NCBI GenBank assembly: GCA_016794125.1
Contig: JAEUKT010000002.1
Coordinates: 1,427,769 to 1,491,768, forward strand
Source: Alphaproteobacteria bacterium
GTDB taxonomy: Bacteria; Pseudomonadota; Alphaproteobacteria; Micavibrionales; UBA2020
DNA: 64,000 nt
Reading direction: 5' to 3'
Shown here: positions 8,524-16,810 of the stretch, one piece after another
Numbering within the stretch: position 1 is the stretch's first letter
Layout of the letters: each line of letters opens with the position of its first letter
Made by a program: the position numbers and the translations under genes
Notes under the pieces: model-generated
Database searches by the model: none
What the model was told of the DNA's origin: nothing
Seen by the model: only the letters and a program-made list of their open reading frames with translations

Positions 8524-9954
8524 TTAATCCTTGCGTCCGAGCTGGAAGCCCATGGACCGTGTTTCGTCGTCCCGCTTGCTGTAGGCGCGCCTTGCGTCGC
8601 GGAAGGCCGCCTGAATATCTTCGGCATAGAGTACCACAAGATCTTCCTTGGTTGTTTCAGCCTTTTTGCCGATGCGGATCGCCATGTATTTGATCGTGTC
8701 TTCGAAAAGGTTGCGCACGAAACGGCCGTTGGAAAAGTTATGGGTAAAGTTTTCCTTGGCTTCCGCCATCATGCCGTGAAGGCTGTCCTTGGCTGCCTTG
8801 TCCAGCTTGTATTTCTGGTCGCGGGCGGAGCGCAGGTAGATTTTCACCAGCTCGTCGGCATCGTAATCCGGAAATACGATGAGTTCCGTAAAGCGGGATT
8901 TCAGGCCGGGGTTGGAATCGAGGAATTCGATCATCTCCGCCGGATAGCCCGCGACGATGACCACCAAATCATGGCGCAGGTCTTCCATGTATTTCACCAG
9001 CGTCGCAATCGCGCTCTGCGAAAAAGACCCGCCCTGACCCTCGGCGTTCAGCATGGCATAGGCTTCGTCGATGAACAGAACGCCGCCCAGCGCCTGCTGG
9101 ATCTTGCGATGCACCTTGATGGGCGTCTGGCCGACATATTCGCCGATCAGCTCGCCCTCCGACACCTCCACCACATGCCCGCGCGACAGGTAACCGACCT
9201 GCTTCAGCGCGCGGCCAAGGATACGGGCGACGGTCGTCTTGCCGGTGCCGGGATTGCCCAGGAACACGGCGTGCAGCGCGGGCTGCTGCACGGGCAGGCC
9301 GGCGGCTTTGCGTTTTTCGAACAGGCGCGTGCGGCTGGTGATGTCGGCGACCGATTTCTTGACGTTTTCGAGGCCGACCATGTTCTTCAATTCCTTGAAC
9401 GGGTCGGCGTCGTTTTCCTCGTCATGCACATGTGTGGCCGATGTGGGGTCGGAATAGATCATCTCCCGCGCCTGTTCGTCCTGCGCGGCGGCTTTTTTCA
9501 GCCACAGGAAAGACAGCGCGCGGTGGCTCTTGAAGCAGCGGTCATCGGCGGAGCCGATGCGCGTGCCAAGGTTGTACATTGCCCAGCCTTGTCCGCGTTT
9601 TGCCTCGGCGAGCAGGTTTTTGGCTTCGGCCTTCAGGTCCTTGTGGATGCGGCGGCGCATCAGGCGGCGGGACAGCCGCAGCATCGCGCGCCGTGACCCG
9701 CGCTTGCCGCGCCAGAGCAGGAATTTTTCGCTGTTGATGTATATCAGCCCGGAAATGACCCCCGCCAGCAAGGCGGTGGAAAGAACGGCGAAAATATAGG
9801 GGTGCTGCTGCGCCGCCTGTTTCGCCAGCATCCAGTAAAAATAGATGTAGGACAGGAATTTGTTTTCGATGCCGGTCGTATCGACGCGGTTCGCAAGCCC
9901 GCCGATGTCCAGCCCGAAAAACTCACTCGACAAGGCGCTGTAACCCCCGTGCAA
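8524..9954 (-). CDS. CbbX/SpoVK-type AAA+ ATPase, membrane-anchored
   Basis: 476 residues as drawn, from a TTG at 9954; the start is uncertain because the frame overlaps the upstream lyase gene by 32 bp and a second TTG (9933) is possible. A membrane segment lies at about 53-74, followed by a very basic stretch (residues 82-106) and a Sel1-like helical pair (108-160). The AAA+ domain has Walker A GNPGTGKTT at 233-241, IGEYVGQTPIK as pore loop, Walker B VLFIDEA at 292-298 and arginine finger R354. It is a paralogue of the 6844-7995 ATPase, with closely similar AAA domains and a different N-terminal targeting part. A mixed ring at the inner membrane is a reasonable inference. Confidence 0.85.
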   Translation of the reverse strand: MHGGYSALSSEFFGLDIGGLANRVDTTGIENKFLSYIYFYWMLAKQAAQQHPYIFAVLSTALLAGVISGLIYINSEKFLLWRGKRGSRRAMLRLSRRLMRRRIHKDLKAEAKNLLAEAKRGQGWAMYNLGTRIGSADDRCFKSHRALSFLWLKKAAAQDEQAREMIYSDPTSATHVHDEENDADPFKELKNMVGLENVKKSVADITSRTRLFEKRKAAGLPVQQPALHAVFLGNPGTGKTTVARILGRALKQVGYLSRGHVVEVSEGELIGEYVGQTPIKVHRKIQQALGGVLFIDEAYAMLNAEGQGGSFSQSAIATLVKYMEDLRHDLVVIVAGYPAEMIEFLDSNPGLKSRFTELIVFPDYDADELVKIYLRSARDQKYKLDKAAKDSLHGMMAEAKENFTHNFSNGRFVRNLFEDTIKYMAIRIGKKAETTKEDLVVLYAEDIQAAFRDARRAYSKRDDETRSMGFQLGRKD

Positions 9955-11089
9955 GATCCTGCTGCAAATCGGTCACGTCTTCGAGCCCGACATGGATACG
10001 CAGGGAGAAACCGTCCGTCGGCCATTTTTCGGCGGTGCGGATGGGCGCGGGCTGTTCGGGGAACAGCAGCGATTCAAATCCGCCCCAGCTGAAGCCCAGC
10101 CGGAAGATGTTCATGCCGTTCAGCATGGCGGCGATTTTATCGCGGCGCGTTTCGTGCAGGATGACGCTGAAGGTGGCGGTCGATCCGCTGAAATATTTTT
10201 TCCAGTTCTCATGCCCGGGGCAGCTGTCGAAAGCGGGGTGCAGCAGGCGTTTCACCTGCGGTTGCTGCTGCAGCCAGCTGGCGATTTCCAGCGCCGATTT
10301 CTGGTGGTGCGGCAGGCGCACATGCAGGGTGCGCAACCCGCGCGTGGCGAGGTAAAGTTCTTCGGATCCACCGCAAAGGCCGAGCATCAGCGCGGCGCGT
10401 TTCACCGCCGGCCATGCTTCTTCGGTCGCCGACACTACGCCCAGCATGACATCGGAATGGCCCGCGATATATTTGGTCGCCGCCATGACGGACACATCGA
10501 TGCCAAGGTCGAGCGGTTTCATGAACAGCGGCGTGCCCCAGCTGTTGTCGATGGCGGTCTTGATGCCCGCCTTTTTCGCGGCCGCCACGAACGCGCCGAT
10601 ATCGGGCACTTCAAACGTCAATGATCCGGGCGCTTCGATAAACAGCAGGCGCGTGTTTTTGCGGAACAGTTTTTCGATGCCCGCGCCGATCATGGGCGGG
10701 TAGTATTCCACATCCACGCCGAATTTGCGCAGGATCGCTTCGCAGGTCTTGCGGCTGGGGCCGTAGACGTTGTCGGGCATCAGCAGGTGGTCGCCATGCT
10801 CGGCGAAGGCGATGAGCGTCGTCAGGATCGCGGAAAGTCCGGAACAGGTGGCAACGCTTTTATACGCGCCTTCGATCAGCGCGATGCCTTCCTCGAACGC
10901 GGCGCTGGACGGCGTACCCGCGCGGCCATAGGAAAACGGCACGTTCGGGACTTTTTCAAATTCCTCATAGGTGTTGAAGACAATCGTGGACATGCGGTGC
11001 GGCGGCACGTTGACCGCGCCGTGATATTCGTTCGGCTTCGACCCCGCATGGGTCAGGATGGTGTTCTTGTTCCGGTCATCTGTTGTCAC
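9923..11089 (-). CDS. metC: Cystathionine beta-lyase-like PLP enzyme
   Basis: A Cys/Met-metabolism gamma-family PLP enzyme, most likely cleaving cystathionine to homocysteine, ammonia and pyruvate. The start is taken as GTG at 11089 because its GTGA overlaps the stop of the upstream sulfurtransferase gene; this gives 388 residues, typical for the family. Conserved features are the early HAGSKPNEYHGAVNVP block, SYGRAGTPSS, the aspartate in AIDNSWGTP and the PLP lysine in ATKYIAGHSD (Lys206). Cystathionine gamma-synthase or another lyase cannot be fully excluded by eye, but the AIDNSWGTP/TKYIAGHSD pair favours beta-lyase. Its coupling with a sulfurtransferase places the operon start in sulfur amino-acid turnover. 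Confidence 0.85.
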   Translation of the reverse strand: MTTDDRNKNTILTHAGSKPNEYHGAVNVPPHRMSTIVFNTYEEFEKVPNVPFSYGRAGTPSSAAFEEGIALIEGAYKSVATCSGLSAILTTLIAFAEHGDHLLMPDNVYGPSRKTCEAILRKFGVDVEYYPPMIGAGIEKLFRKNTRLLFIEAPGSLTFEVPDIGAFVAAAKKAGIKTAIDNSWGTPLFMKPLDLGIDVSVMAATKYIAGHSDVMLGVVSATEEAWPAVKRAALMLGLCGGSEELYLATRGLRTLHVRLPHHQKSALEIASWLQQQPQVKRLLHPAFDSCPGHENWKKYFSGSTATFSVILHETRRDKIAAMLNGMNIFRLGFSWGGFESLLFPEQPAPIRTAEKWPTDGFSLRIHVGLEDVTDLQQDLARGLQRLVE

Positions 11090-11907
11090 GGCTGGCTGCC
11101 TTTCGTTTTGGGCAGGCTGGCATCGCCGCCCCATTCCGCCCATGAACCGCCATAGACGGCGGCATCGGTATGGCCCAGGTTATGCAGGCCGATGGCAACA
11201 ACGCAGGCGGTCACGCCGCTGCCGCAGGAAATGGCGACGGGTTTCGTGGCATCGACCGGTGCCAGCGCCGATTTCAGCGCGTCGCCGGTCTTGAACAGGC
11301 CCGTCTGGCTGTCGATCAGCGATGCATAGGGCAGGCTGAGCGATCCCGGGATATGGCCGCTGCCCATGCCGGGGCGGGGTTCGGCCATTTCGCCGGAATA
11401 GCGGCGCGGGTCGCGCGCGTCCAGTACGGTGAAGTTTTTATCGGTCAGGTTTTGCACAATATCGTCACGTTTCTTGAACAGTTCGGCGCGGAAGGCGGGC
11501 TTGAACGTGCCGCGTGGCAGGGTTTCATCCGCCTTCTGCGTCACGGCATATCCGGCATTTGCCCATGCGGGCAGGCCGCCATCCAGCACCTGCACTTTGT
11601 CATGGCCGAACACGCGGAACATCCACCAGACGCGCGCCGCCGCCATGGCAACGCCGCTACGGTCATAGACAACCACATGATCGCCGTTGGATATGCCGAG
11701 CTTTTCAGCGGCATCGGCGAAAACGGCCGGCGAGGGCAGTGTATGGGCGAGAGGGGCGTTCGGGTCTGCCACTTCGTCAATGTCAAAATCCTGCGCATGG
11801 CCGATGCGGATATCGGCGGGCGGCAGGCCATAGCTGGCATCCAGCAGGCGCACGCCCGGCTTTTCAAAAATTTCTTTCAGTTCGGCGGCGGAGATAAGGG
11901 CTTTCAT
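11086..11907 (-). CDS. sseA: 3-mercaptopyruvate sulfurtransferase
   Basis: A two-domain rhodanese-type enzyme that moves sulfur from 3-mercaptopyruvate to an acceptor such as thioredoxin or cyanide. ATG at 11907 is preferred because it overlaps the upstream NUDIX stop as ATGA; this gives 273 residues. The N-terminal rhodanese domain contains VVVYDRSG and LDGGLPAW without an active cysteine. The C-terminal one has the catalytic loop CGSGVTAC, which is the mercaptopyruvate-type loop rather than the CRxGxR loop of thiosulfate sulfurtransferases. Its product feeds directly into the following lyase gene by a 4-bp overlap. Confidence 0.93.
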   Translation of the reverse strand: MKALISAAELKEIFEKPGVRLLDASYGLPPADIRIGHAQDFDIDEVADPNAPLAHTLPSPAVFADAAEKLGISNGDHVVVYDRSGVAMAAARVWWMFRVFGHDKVQVLDGGLPAWANAGYAVTQKADETLPRGTFKPAFRAELFKKRDDIVQNLTDKNFTVLDARDPRRYSGEMAEPRPGMGSGHIPGSLSLPYASLIDSQTGLFKTGDALKSALAPVDATKPVAISCGSGVTACVVAIGLHNLGHTDAAVYGGSWAEWGGDASLPKTKGSQP

Positions 11908-12536
11908 TGGCCGAGCCATTGCTTGCGGATGCGTTCATGGTTGCGCGCAAACCATTGCAACACGTATCCCGCCGTGATGTTGGCAATCGCGCCCTTGTCC
12001 AGCATGTCGCGCACCTGTTTCCACGGCAGCAGGTGGGTCTTGATTTCCTCGCCTTCTTCCTCGTGGCCGTAAATGCCGGCTTCGGCCTTTTCGATGCGGC
12101 CGACATACAGGTGGAATTGTTCCGCCATGCAGCCGGGGCTGGAATAGGCCTTGCCGATGAATTCGAGATCGGTCACGTCGCAGCCGGTTTCCTCGAACGC
12201 TTCGCGGCGCGCAGCGGCTTCGGGCGTTTCGCCTTCATCGACGGCGCCGGCGGCGCATTCAAACAGGAAGGGGTCTTCGACGCCCGCCACCAATGCGCCG
12301 ACGCGGAACTGCTGGTTCAGCAAAACTTCGTCGGTTTCCGGGATGAACAGCAGCACGACCGCGATATCTTTTACGATCATCACCTCGCGCTCCATCGGTT
12401 CCGCCCAGCCGCCATGCTTCAGGCTGCGGGGCTGAATCCTGAACGCGTCCAGCTTGTGATAGCCGTCGAAAATGCGTTCCTGCGAAATGATTTTCGCATC
12501 GGGAGTGGTCTGGAGTTTTTTGGTCTGCGTCATCAT
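11904..12536 (-). CDS. NUDIX hydrolase, ADP-ribose pyrophosphatase type
   Basis: Probably hydrolyses a nucleoside-diphosphate sugar such as ADP-ribose. The Nudix box is complete: GAVDEGETPEAAARREAFEETG, with glycine, the REXXEEXG core and correct spacing. The preceding VGALVAGVEDPFLFECAAG block and the long N-terminal strand region resemble the NudF/ADPRase subgroup. A longer frame exists, but ATG at 12536 (or the next codon, 12533) follows AAGAGG and is the likely start, giving about 210 residues. It is the first gene of the minus-strand operon running to 6844. Confidence 0.88.
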   Translation of the reverse strand: MMTQTKKLQTTPDAKIISQERIFDGYHKLDAFRIQPRSLKHGGWAEPMEREVMIVKDIAVVLLFIPETDEVLLNQQFRVGALVAGVEDPFLFECAAGAVDEGETPEAAARREAFEETGCDVTDLEFIGKAYSSPGCMAEQFHLYVGRIEKAEAGIYGHEEEGEEIKTHLLPWKQVRDMLDKGAIANITAGYVLQWFARNHERIRKQWLGQ

Positions 12537-12708
12537 GGCCTCTTGTTGAAATCGGCTGGGCTTTTTGTCGTATTCGGATGCTGCGAGATTACTGTGCGGG
12601 GGCATTTTAGGCAAGTTGCAGCCCCGTCTAATTTCCCTAATGATTTCACCTAAACCCTTTCAATGCGCGCCCGGATATGCTGGAATCCCTATGAAACGGA
12701 CGGGCATC

Positions 12709-13338
12709 ATGAAAGACCTCTATTTTTTCGGCGACAGTATCGCATATGGCGAATGGGACGAGCAGGGCGGCTGGGTGCAGCGCATCCGGTCATCGCTCGA
12801 CCAGCAATTCATTTACGGCCGCGGCGACCGCGCACTGGTCTATAATCTCGGTATTCCGGGTGACACTGCTGCCGATGTGCTGATGCGCATCGAAGGCGAA
12901 ATGGCCGCGCGTTTCGACCCCGCGAACCAGAATTTCATCATCTTCGCCATCGGCATGAATGACTCACATTTTTCGACTTCGGCGCAGAAAGACCGCTTCA
13001 CGCAGGACGAGTTCGAGCGGAACATCGGCAAGTTGATTGGCGTTGCGCGTAAATTCACGCAAGACATCGCTTTCGTCGGGCTGAACCCGATCGAGGAAGC
13101 GAAGGTGCAGCCGCTGCCGTGGAACACCGAAAAATCATACAACATGGCGCGCGTGGAGCTGTTCAATTCCATCATCGAAAAAGTCGCGAAGGAAGAAGGC
13201 CTGTTCTTCGCCGATATCTGGCGCGACTGGGCGGGCGGCGACATGAAGGCGATGCTGTTCGACGGGCTGCACCCGACCGCGACAGGCCATCGCCGCATCG
13301 CGGAAAAGCTGAACCCGTTCCTGCAGGCGGCCGCCTAA
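12709..13338 (+). CDS. SGNH/GDSL hydrolase
   Basis: A lipase/acylhydrolase of the SGNH superfamily. Block I is FFGDSIAYGE with the nucleophile Ser10, block III is AIGMND, and block V is DGLHPTATGH carrying the catalytic Asp and His, so the enzyme looks intact. No signal peptide is present, so it should be cytosolic. ATG at 12709 places block I right at the N-terminus as usual for the family; ATG at 12691 is a possible alternative. Neither has a strong ribosome-binding site. The gene is divergent from the NUDIX operon and its substrate is unknown. Confidence 0.85.
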   Translation: MKDLYFFGDSIAYGEWDEQGGWVQRIRSSLDQQFIYGRGDRALVYNLGIPGDTAADVLMRIEGEMAARFDPANQNFIIFAIGMNDSHFSTSAQKDRFTQDEFERNIGKLIGVARKFTQDIAFVGLNPIEEAKVQPLPWNTEKSYNMARVELFNSIIEKVAKEEGLFFADIWRDWAGGDMKAMLFDGLHPTATGHRRIAEKLNPFLQAAA

Positions 13339-13427
13339 GGCTGCGGCGCTTTTGCGCCGGGCGGCTTTTCGGGGTTGAACGGGATGAATTTCACCTTGCC
13401 CGTTTCAAGACTGTCCTTGCGGAGCAC
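13335..13427 (-). other. Possible small ORF or 3' gene remnant
   Basis: Read on the minus strand, this stretch encodes about 30 codons with GC-rich third positions (KDSLETGKVKFIPFNPEKPP, then GAKAPQP and TAG). The composition looks coding, unlike the AT-rich DNA next to it. The only in-frame start is a GTG at 13427 with no spaced ribosome-binding site. It may be a real small protein or the tail of a lost gene. It overlaps the last codons of the SGNH hydrolase. Confidence 0.2.
13344..13359 (+). terminator. Hairpin after the SGNH hydrolase gene
   Basis: A perfect 6-bp stem, CGGCGC-TTTT-GCGCCG, begins 6 bp after the SGNH hydrolase stop codon. The short T-run (TTTT) comes 6 bp after the stem, so it is only a moderate candidate for intrinsic termination. 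It overlaps the possible small minus-strand frame. Confidence 0.3.
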
Positions 13428-13679
13428 CCTTCGGACGTCACCTGTAAATATGTAAATTAATTTCGCCTTTTAAGCCTTTTCCTAAGTCAAAACAAAATAA
13501 TTAATTATTAATATCAATACTTTAATTATTGACTCCGTCATGCGCAGGACATTAAGAATTCGGCCGTTATATTAGTATGGCGTAAGCACGGATCGGTTGG
13601 CACGTTTCATGAATATATACGTTTGCCTGCACCCGTCCGGGTGCGCGTGGCTTTTCAGAATGACCGGAGACAAGGCGAC
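13428..13679. promoter_or_regulatory. AT-rich control region upstream of the efflux operon
   Basis: About 250 bp without a gene, very AT-rich between 13445 and 13530. It contains a perfect 14-bp palindrome, AATAATTAATTATT, at 13496-13509. A TTGACT at 13529-13534 is the best -35 box, but the matching -10 is poor (TAAGAA, 18 bp on). TATATT at 13568-13573 is a second -10-like site. The region probably carries the macA promoter and an operator for an unlinked or efflux-responsive regulator; this is inference. Confidence 0.4.
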
Positions 13680-14879
13680 ATGGCACAGAAAAAACCGTCG
13701 ATCCGCAAAGGCGTTAAGGCATTCGTGATTTTGGCGGTGCTGTGCGCGCTCGTCTTCGGCGGTTACAAATACTGGCAGCAGCGCAGCGCGAAGGAAGAAG
13801 CGGCGGCGCGCGTGACTGTCGTCACCATCGCACGCGGGGATATCGAGGAAGTCGTGACCGCGCAGGGCAAGCTGGAGCCCAAGGAATTCGTCGATGTCGG
13901 CGTGCAGGTGTCGGGCCAGATCGAGAAGATCAATGTGGAACTGGGCGATGTCGTCAAGAAAGACGCGCTGATCGCCGAGATTGACCCCAAGCTTTACGAA
14001 GCGAAGGTGGAGGCCGACGAGGCGCGCATCAAGACGCTGCAGGCGCAGATCGCGCAGCAGGACGCGCAAGTGACGCTGGTCAGCCTGCAATTCGACCGCA
14101 CCAAGAAACTGCTGGAAACGAAAGCGGTCAGCCAGGACGCGTATGAGAGCGCCGAAGCCGCGATGATCATCGCCAAGGCGCAGCGCGACGCGCTGGACGC
14201 GCAGCTGCAGGAAGCCCAATCGGCGCTGGACGGCGACAAGGCGAATTTGGGCTACACAAAAATCTATGCCCCGATGGAGGGGACGGTCGTGATCGCCGAC
14301 ACGAAGGAAGGCCAGACGCTGAACGCGACGCAATCCGCGCCGCGCGTGGTGCAGCTGGCGAACCTCGACGTCATGACAGTGCGCGCGCAGGTGGCGGAGG
14401 CCGATGTGATGCGCATCAAGGAAGGCGGCGAGGTTTATTTCACCACGCTGGGTTCGCAGGGGCGCAAATGGCAGGCAAAGGTGCGCCAGATACTGCCCAC
14501 GCCCGATGTGGTGAATGAAGTCGTTCTTTATAACGTGCTGGTCGATGTCGAAAATAAGGACCGCCAGCTGATGAGCGGCATGAGCACGCAGATGTTCTTC
14601 GTCATGGGCCGCGCGAATAACGTGCCGCTGGTGCCGATTTCCGCGCTGGGCAAGCGCGCGCCGCGCGAAGACAGCGATGCGGGCGTGGCATACCGCGTGC
14701 GCCAGCCGGGCGGCAAGGACGCGGAGAAAATCATCCATGTAGGCCTGATGGACAGGTCGATGGCGGAGGTGAAACAGGGCTTGTCCGAAGGCGACAAGGT
14801 GACGATGGAAGCGCCCGCGGGCGGCGACCCTGCGACGGGTGTACCTCGCCGCATGCGTAATATGAGCGGCAGGTTATGA
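13680..14879 (+). CDS. macA: MacA-like periplasmic adaptor (membrane fusion protein)
   Basis: Links the MacB-type ABC transporter to an outer-membrane channel in a tripartite efflux pump. ATG at 13680 follows GGAGACAAGG and gives 399 residues. One N-terminal membrane segment (about 13-30) is followed by a biotinyl-lipoyl hairpin (VGVQVSGQIEKINVELGDVV) and a long coiled-coil hairpin from about 105 to 195. The lipoyl second half (GYTKIYAPMEGTVV) and beta-barrel domains come after it. The tip SQDAYES motif is the part expected to contact the outer-membrane protein. Overlaps macB by ATGA. Confidence 0.9.
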   Translation: MAQKKPSIRKGVKAFVILAVLCALVFGGYKYWQQRSAKEEAAARVTVVTIARGDIEEVVTAQGKLEPKEFVDVGVQVSGQIEKINVELGDVVKKDALIAEIDPKLYEAKVEADEARIKTLQAQIAQQDAQVTLVSLQFDRTKKLLETKAVSQDAYESAEAAMIIAKAQRDALDAQLQEAQSALDGDKANLGYTKIYAPMEGTVVIADTKEGQTLNATQSAPRVVQLANLDVMTVRAQVAEADVMRIKEGGEVYFTTLGSQGRKWQAKVRQILPTPDVVNEVVLYNVLVDVENKDRQLMSGMSTQMFFVMGRANNVPLVPISALGKRAPREDSDAGVAYRVRQPGGKDAEKIIHVGLMDRSMAEVKQGLSEGDKVTMEAPAGGDPATGVPRRMRNMSGRL

Positions 14880-16804
14880 CCCCGCTCCTCGAACTCAAAA
14901 ACATCAAGCGGCATTACGAAAGCGGCGACACGGTCGTCAGGGCGCTTGACGGCGTGACACTGACGATCGGGCAGGGCGAATTCGTGGCGGTGATGGGGCA
15001 GTCGGGATCCGGCAAATCGACGCTCATGAATATCCTCGGCTGCCTCGACAGCCCGACCGAGGGGGAATACATCATCCGCGGCGAACAGGCCGCATCGCTG
15101 GAACCGGACGAACTGGCGAATTTGCGCCGCAAGACATTCGGTTTCGTGTTCCAGCGTTATAACCTGCTCAAAACCGCGACTGCGCAGGAAAACGTGGAAA
15201 TCCCCGGCGTCTATGACGGCATGACCAAGGGCGAGCGGCTGGAGCGGTCGGAGGTTTTGCTGTCGCAGCTGGGCATGGGCAACCGCCTTGATCACCGCCC
15301 CGGCGAATTATCGGGCGGCCAGCAGCAGCGCGTGGCGATTGCGCGCGCGCTGATGAACGACCCGCCCGTGATACTGGCGGACGAACCCACCGGCGCGCTG
15401 GACAGCCAGAGCGGGCACGAGGTGATGGAGCTTTTGAAAAAGCTTCATGCCGAAGGCCGCACGATCATCCTGATTACCCACGACGAAAAAGTCGCGCAGA
15501 ACGCACACCGCATCATCCGCATCCATGACGGCAGGATCGCGAGCGATACCGGGCCGGTTTACCGCGCCGACGCCGCGCCTGCGCCGTTCCGCCAGTCGCG
15601 CAAGCCCGGGCTGCTGACGGAAATGGGAGAGTCGTTCAAAACGGCTTTCCGCGCGCTGCGCGCGAATGTGTTCCGGACCATGCTGACGCTGCTGGGCATC
15701 ATTATCGGCGTCGCCGCCGTCGTGACCATGATGGCGATCGGCGACGGCAGCAAGCAAAAGGTTTTGAACCAGATCAATTCGATGGGCACCAACGTCATCC
15801 TTGTGTCGCCCGGCATGGCGGGTTTCAGGGGCGGCGGAGATATCGTGACGCTGACACCGGACGATGCGGCCGCCATCGAAGACCTGCCGAATGTCGAAGC
15901 CGTGACATCCGAGCGGCGCAGCCGGCAGACGCTGCGCTTTGGCAACCGCGATTACGCGACATCTGTATCCGCCGTCAGCCCGTCGATGCCGGCCACGCGC
16001 AACTGGGACATGGAAAGCGGCAATTTCTTCACCGACCGGGATATGCAGGGCAACGCATCGGTCGCCGTGATCGGCCAGACGATCATCGACAAAATATTCC
16101 CGAACGAGGAAGACCCCATCGGCAAGTACATGCTGGTGAAGAATATCCCGTTCGAAGTCATCGGCATTTTAAAGAAAAAAGGCTCGATGCCTTGGGGCGG
16201 CGACCAGGACGACGCGGTATTTGTGCCACTGAACACCGGCCTTGTGCGGCTTGTCGGCGGCAATTACGTCAACAGCATCAGCGTCAAGGTATCCGACATG
16301 GACGCGATGCAGGAAACGCAGGACGCAATCACGCAGCTGCTGACCGCACGCCACCGCACCGTCGATTTCAACGTCATGAATTCGGCTTCTTTTATCGAAA
16401 TGGCGACCACGGCGCAAAATACCCTCACCATCCTGCTGGGGGCGGTTGCCGCCATATCGCTGCTGGTGGGCGGCATCGGGGTCATGAATATCATGCTGGT
16501 CAGCGTGACCGAACGCACGCGGGAAATCGGCATCCGCATGGCAACCGGCGCCCGGATGCGCGATATTATGCTGCAATTCAATATCGAGGCGGCCGTCGTC
16601 TGCATCATCGGCGGGCTTTTGGGGCTGTCTTTGGGCTTTGGGGCCGGCTGGGCGGTGTCGTTGTTCGAAGTGGACGTCAATTTTGCGCCCCTGCCGCCCA
16701 TACTGGCCTTCAGTTCTGCTGTTTTAACCGGCCTTGTTTTCGGCTATCTTCCAGCGAGGAAGGCCGCGCGCCTTGATCCCGTCGCTGCCTTGTCAACGGA
16801 GTAA
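14876..16804 (+). CDS. macB: MacB-like ABC transporter ATPase/permease
   Basis: A fused ABC ATPase and permease of the MacB (type VII) fold, 642 residues. The N-terminal ATPase has Walker A GQSGSGKST at 41-49, signature LSGGQQQR and Walker B VILADEPTGALD. After a linker comes the first membrane helix (VFRTMLTLLGIIIGVAAVV), a large periplasmic domain (about 300-510) and three C-terminal helices of the FtsX domain. Such pumps expel macrolides, peptides, siderophores or lipoproteins by mechanotransmission; the substrate here is unknown. Translational coupling to macA and 6-bp spacing to the outer-membrane gene show a complete pump operon. Confidence 0.92.
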   Translation: MTPLLELKNIKRHYESGDTVVRALDGVTLTIGQGEFVAVMGQSGSGKSTLMNILGCLDSPTEGEYIIRGEQAASLEPDELANLRRKTFGFVFQRYNLLKTATAQENVEIPGVYDGMTKGERLERSEVLLSQLGMGNRLDHRPGELSGGQQQRVAIARALMNDPPVILADEPTGALDSQSGHEVMELLKKLHAEGRTIILITHDEKVAQNAHRIIRIHDGRIASDTGPVYRADAAPAPFRQSRKPGLLTEMGESFKTAFRALRANVFRTMLTLLGIIIGVAAVVTMMAIGDGSKQKVLNQINSMGTNVILVSPGMAGFRGGGDIVTLTPDDAAAIEDLPNVEAVTSERRSRQTLRFGNRDYATSVSAVSPSMPATRNWDMESGNFFTDRDMQGNASVAVIGQTIIDKIFPNEEDPIGKYMLVKNIPFEVIGILKKKGSMPWGGDQDDAVFVPLNTGLVRLVGGNYVNSISVKVSDMDAMQETQDAITQLLTARHRTVDFNVMNSASFIEMATTAQNTLTILLGAVAAISLLVGGIGVMNIMLVSVTERTREIGIRMATGARMRDIMLQFNIEAAVVCIIGGLLGLSLGFGAGWAVSLFEVDVNFAPLPPILAFSSAVLTGLVFGYLPARKAARLDPVAALSTE

Positions 16805-16810
16805 GAAAAA

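Noticed and set aside
6844..9954. RuBisCO activase (CbbX) as function of the AAA pair
   Set aside because: No RuBisCO genes in the window, both proteins carry extra Sel1-like or membrane parts, and the family also includes SpoVK and EccA.
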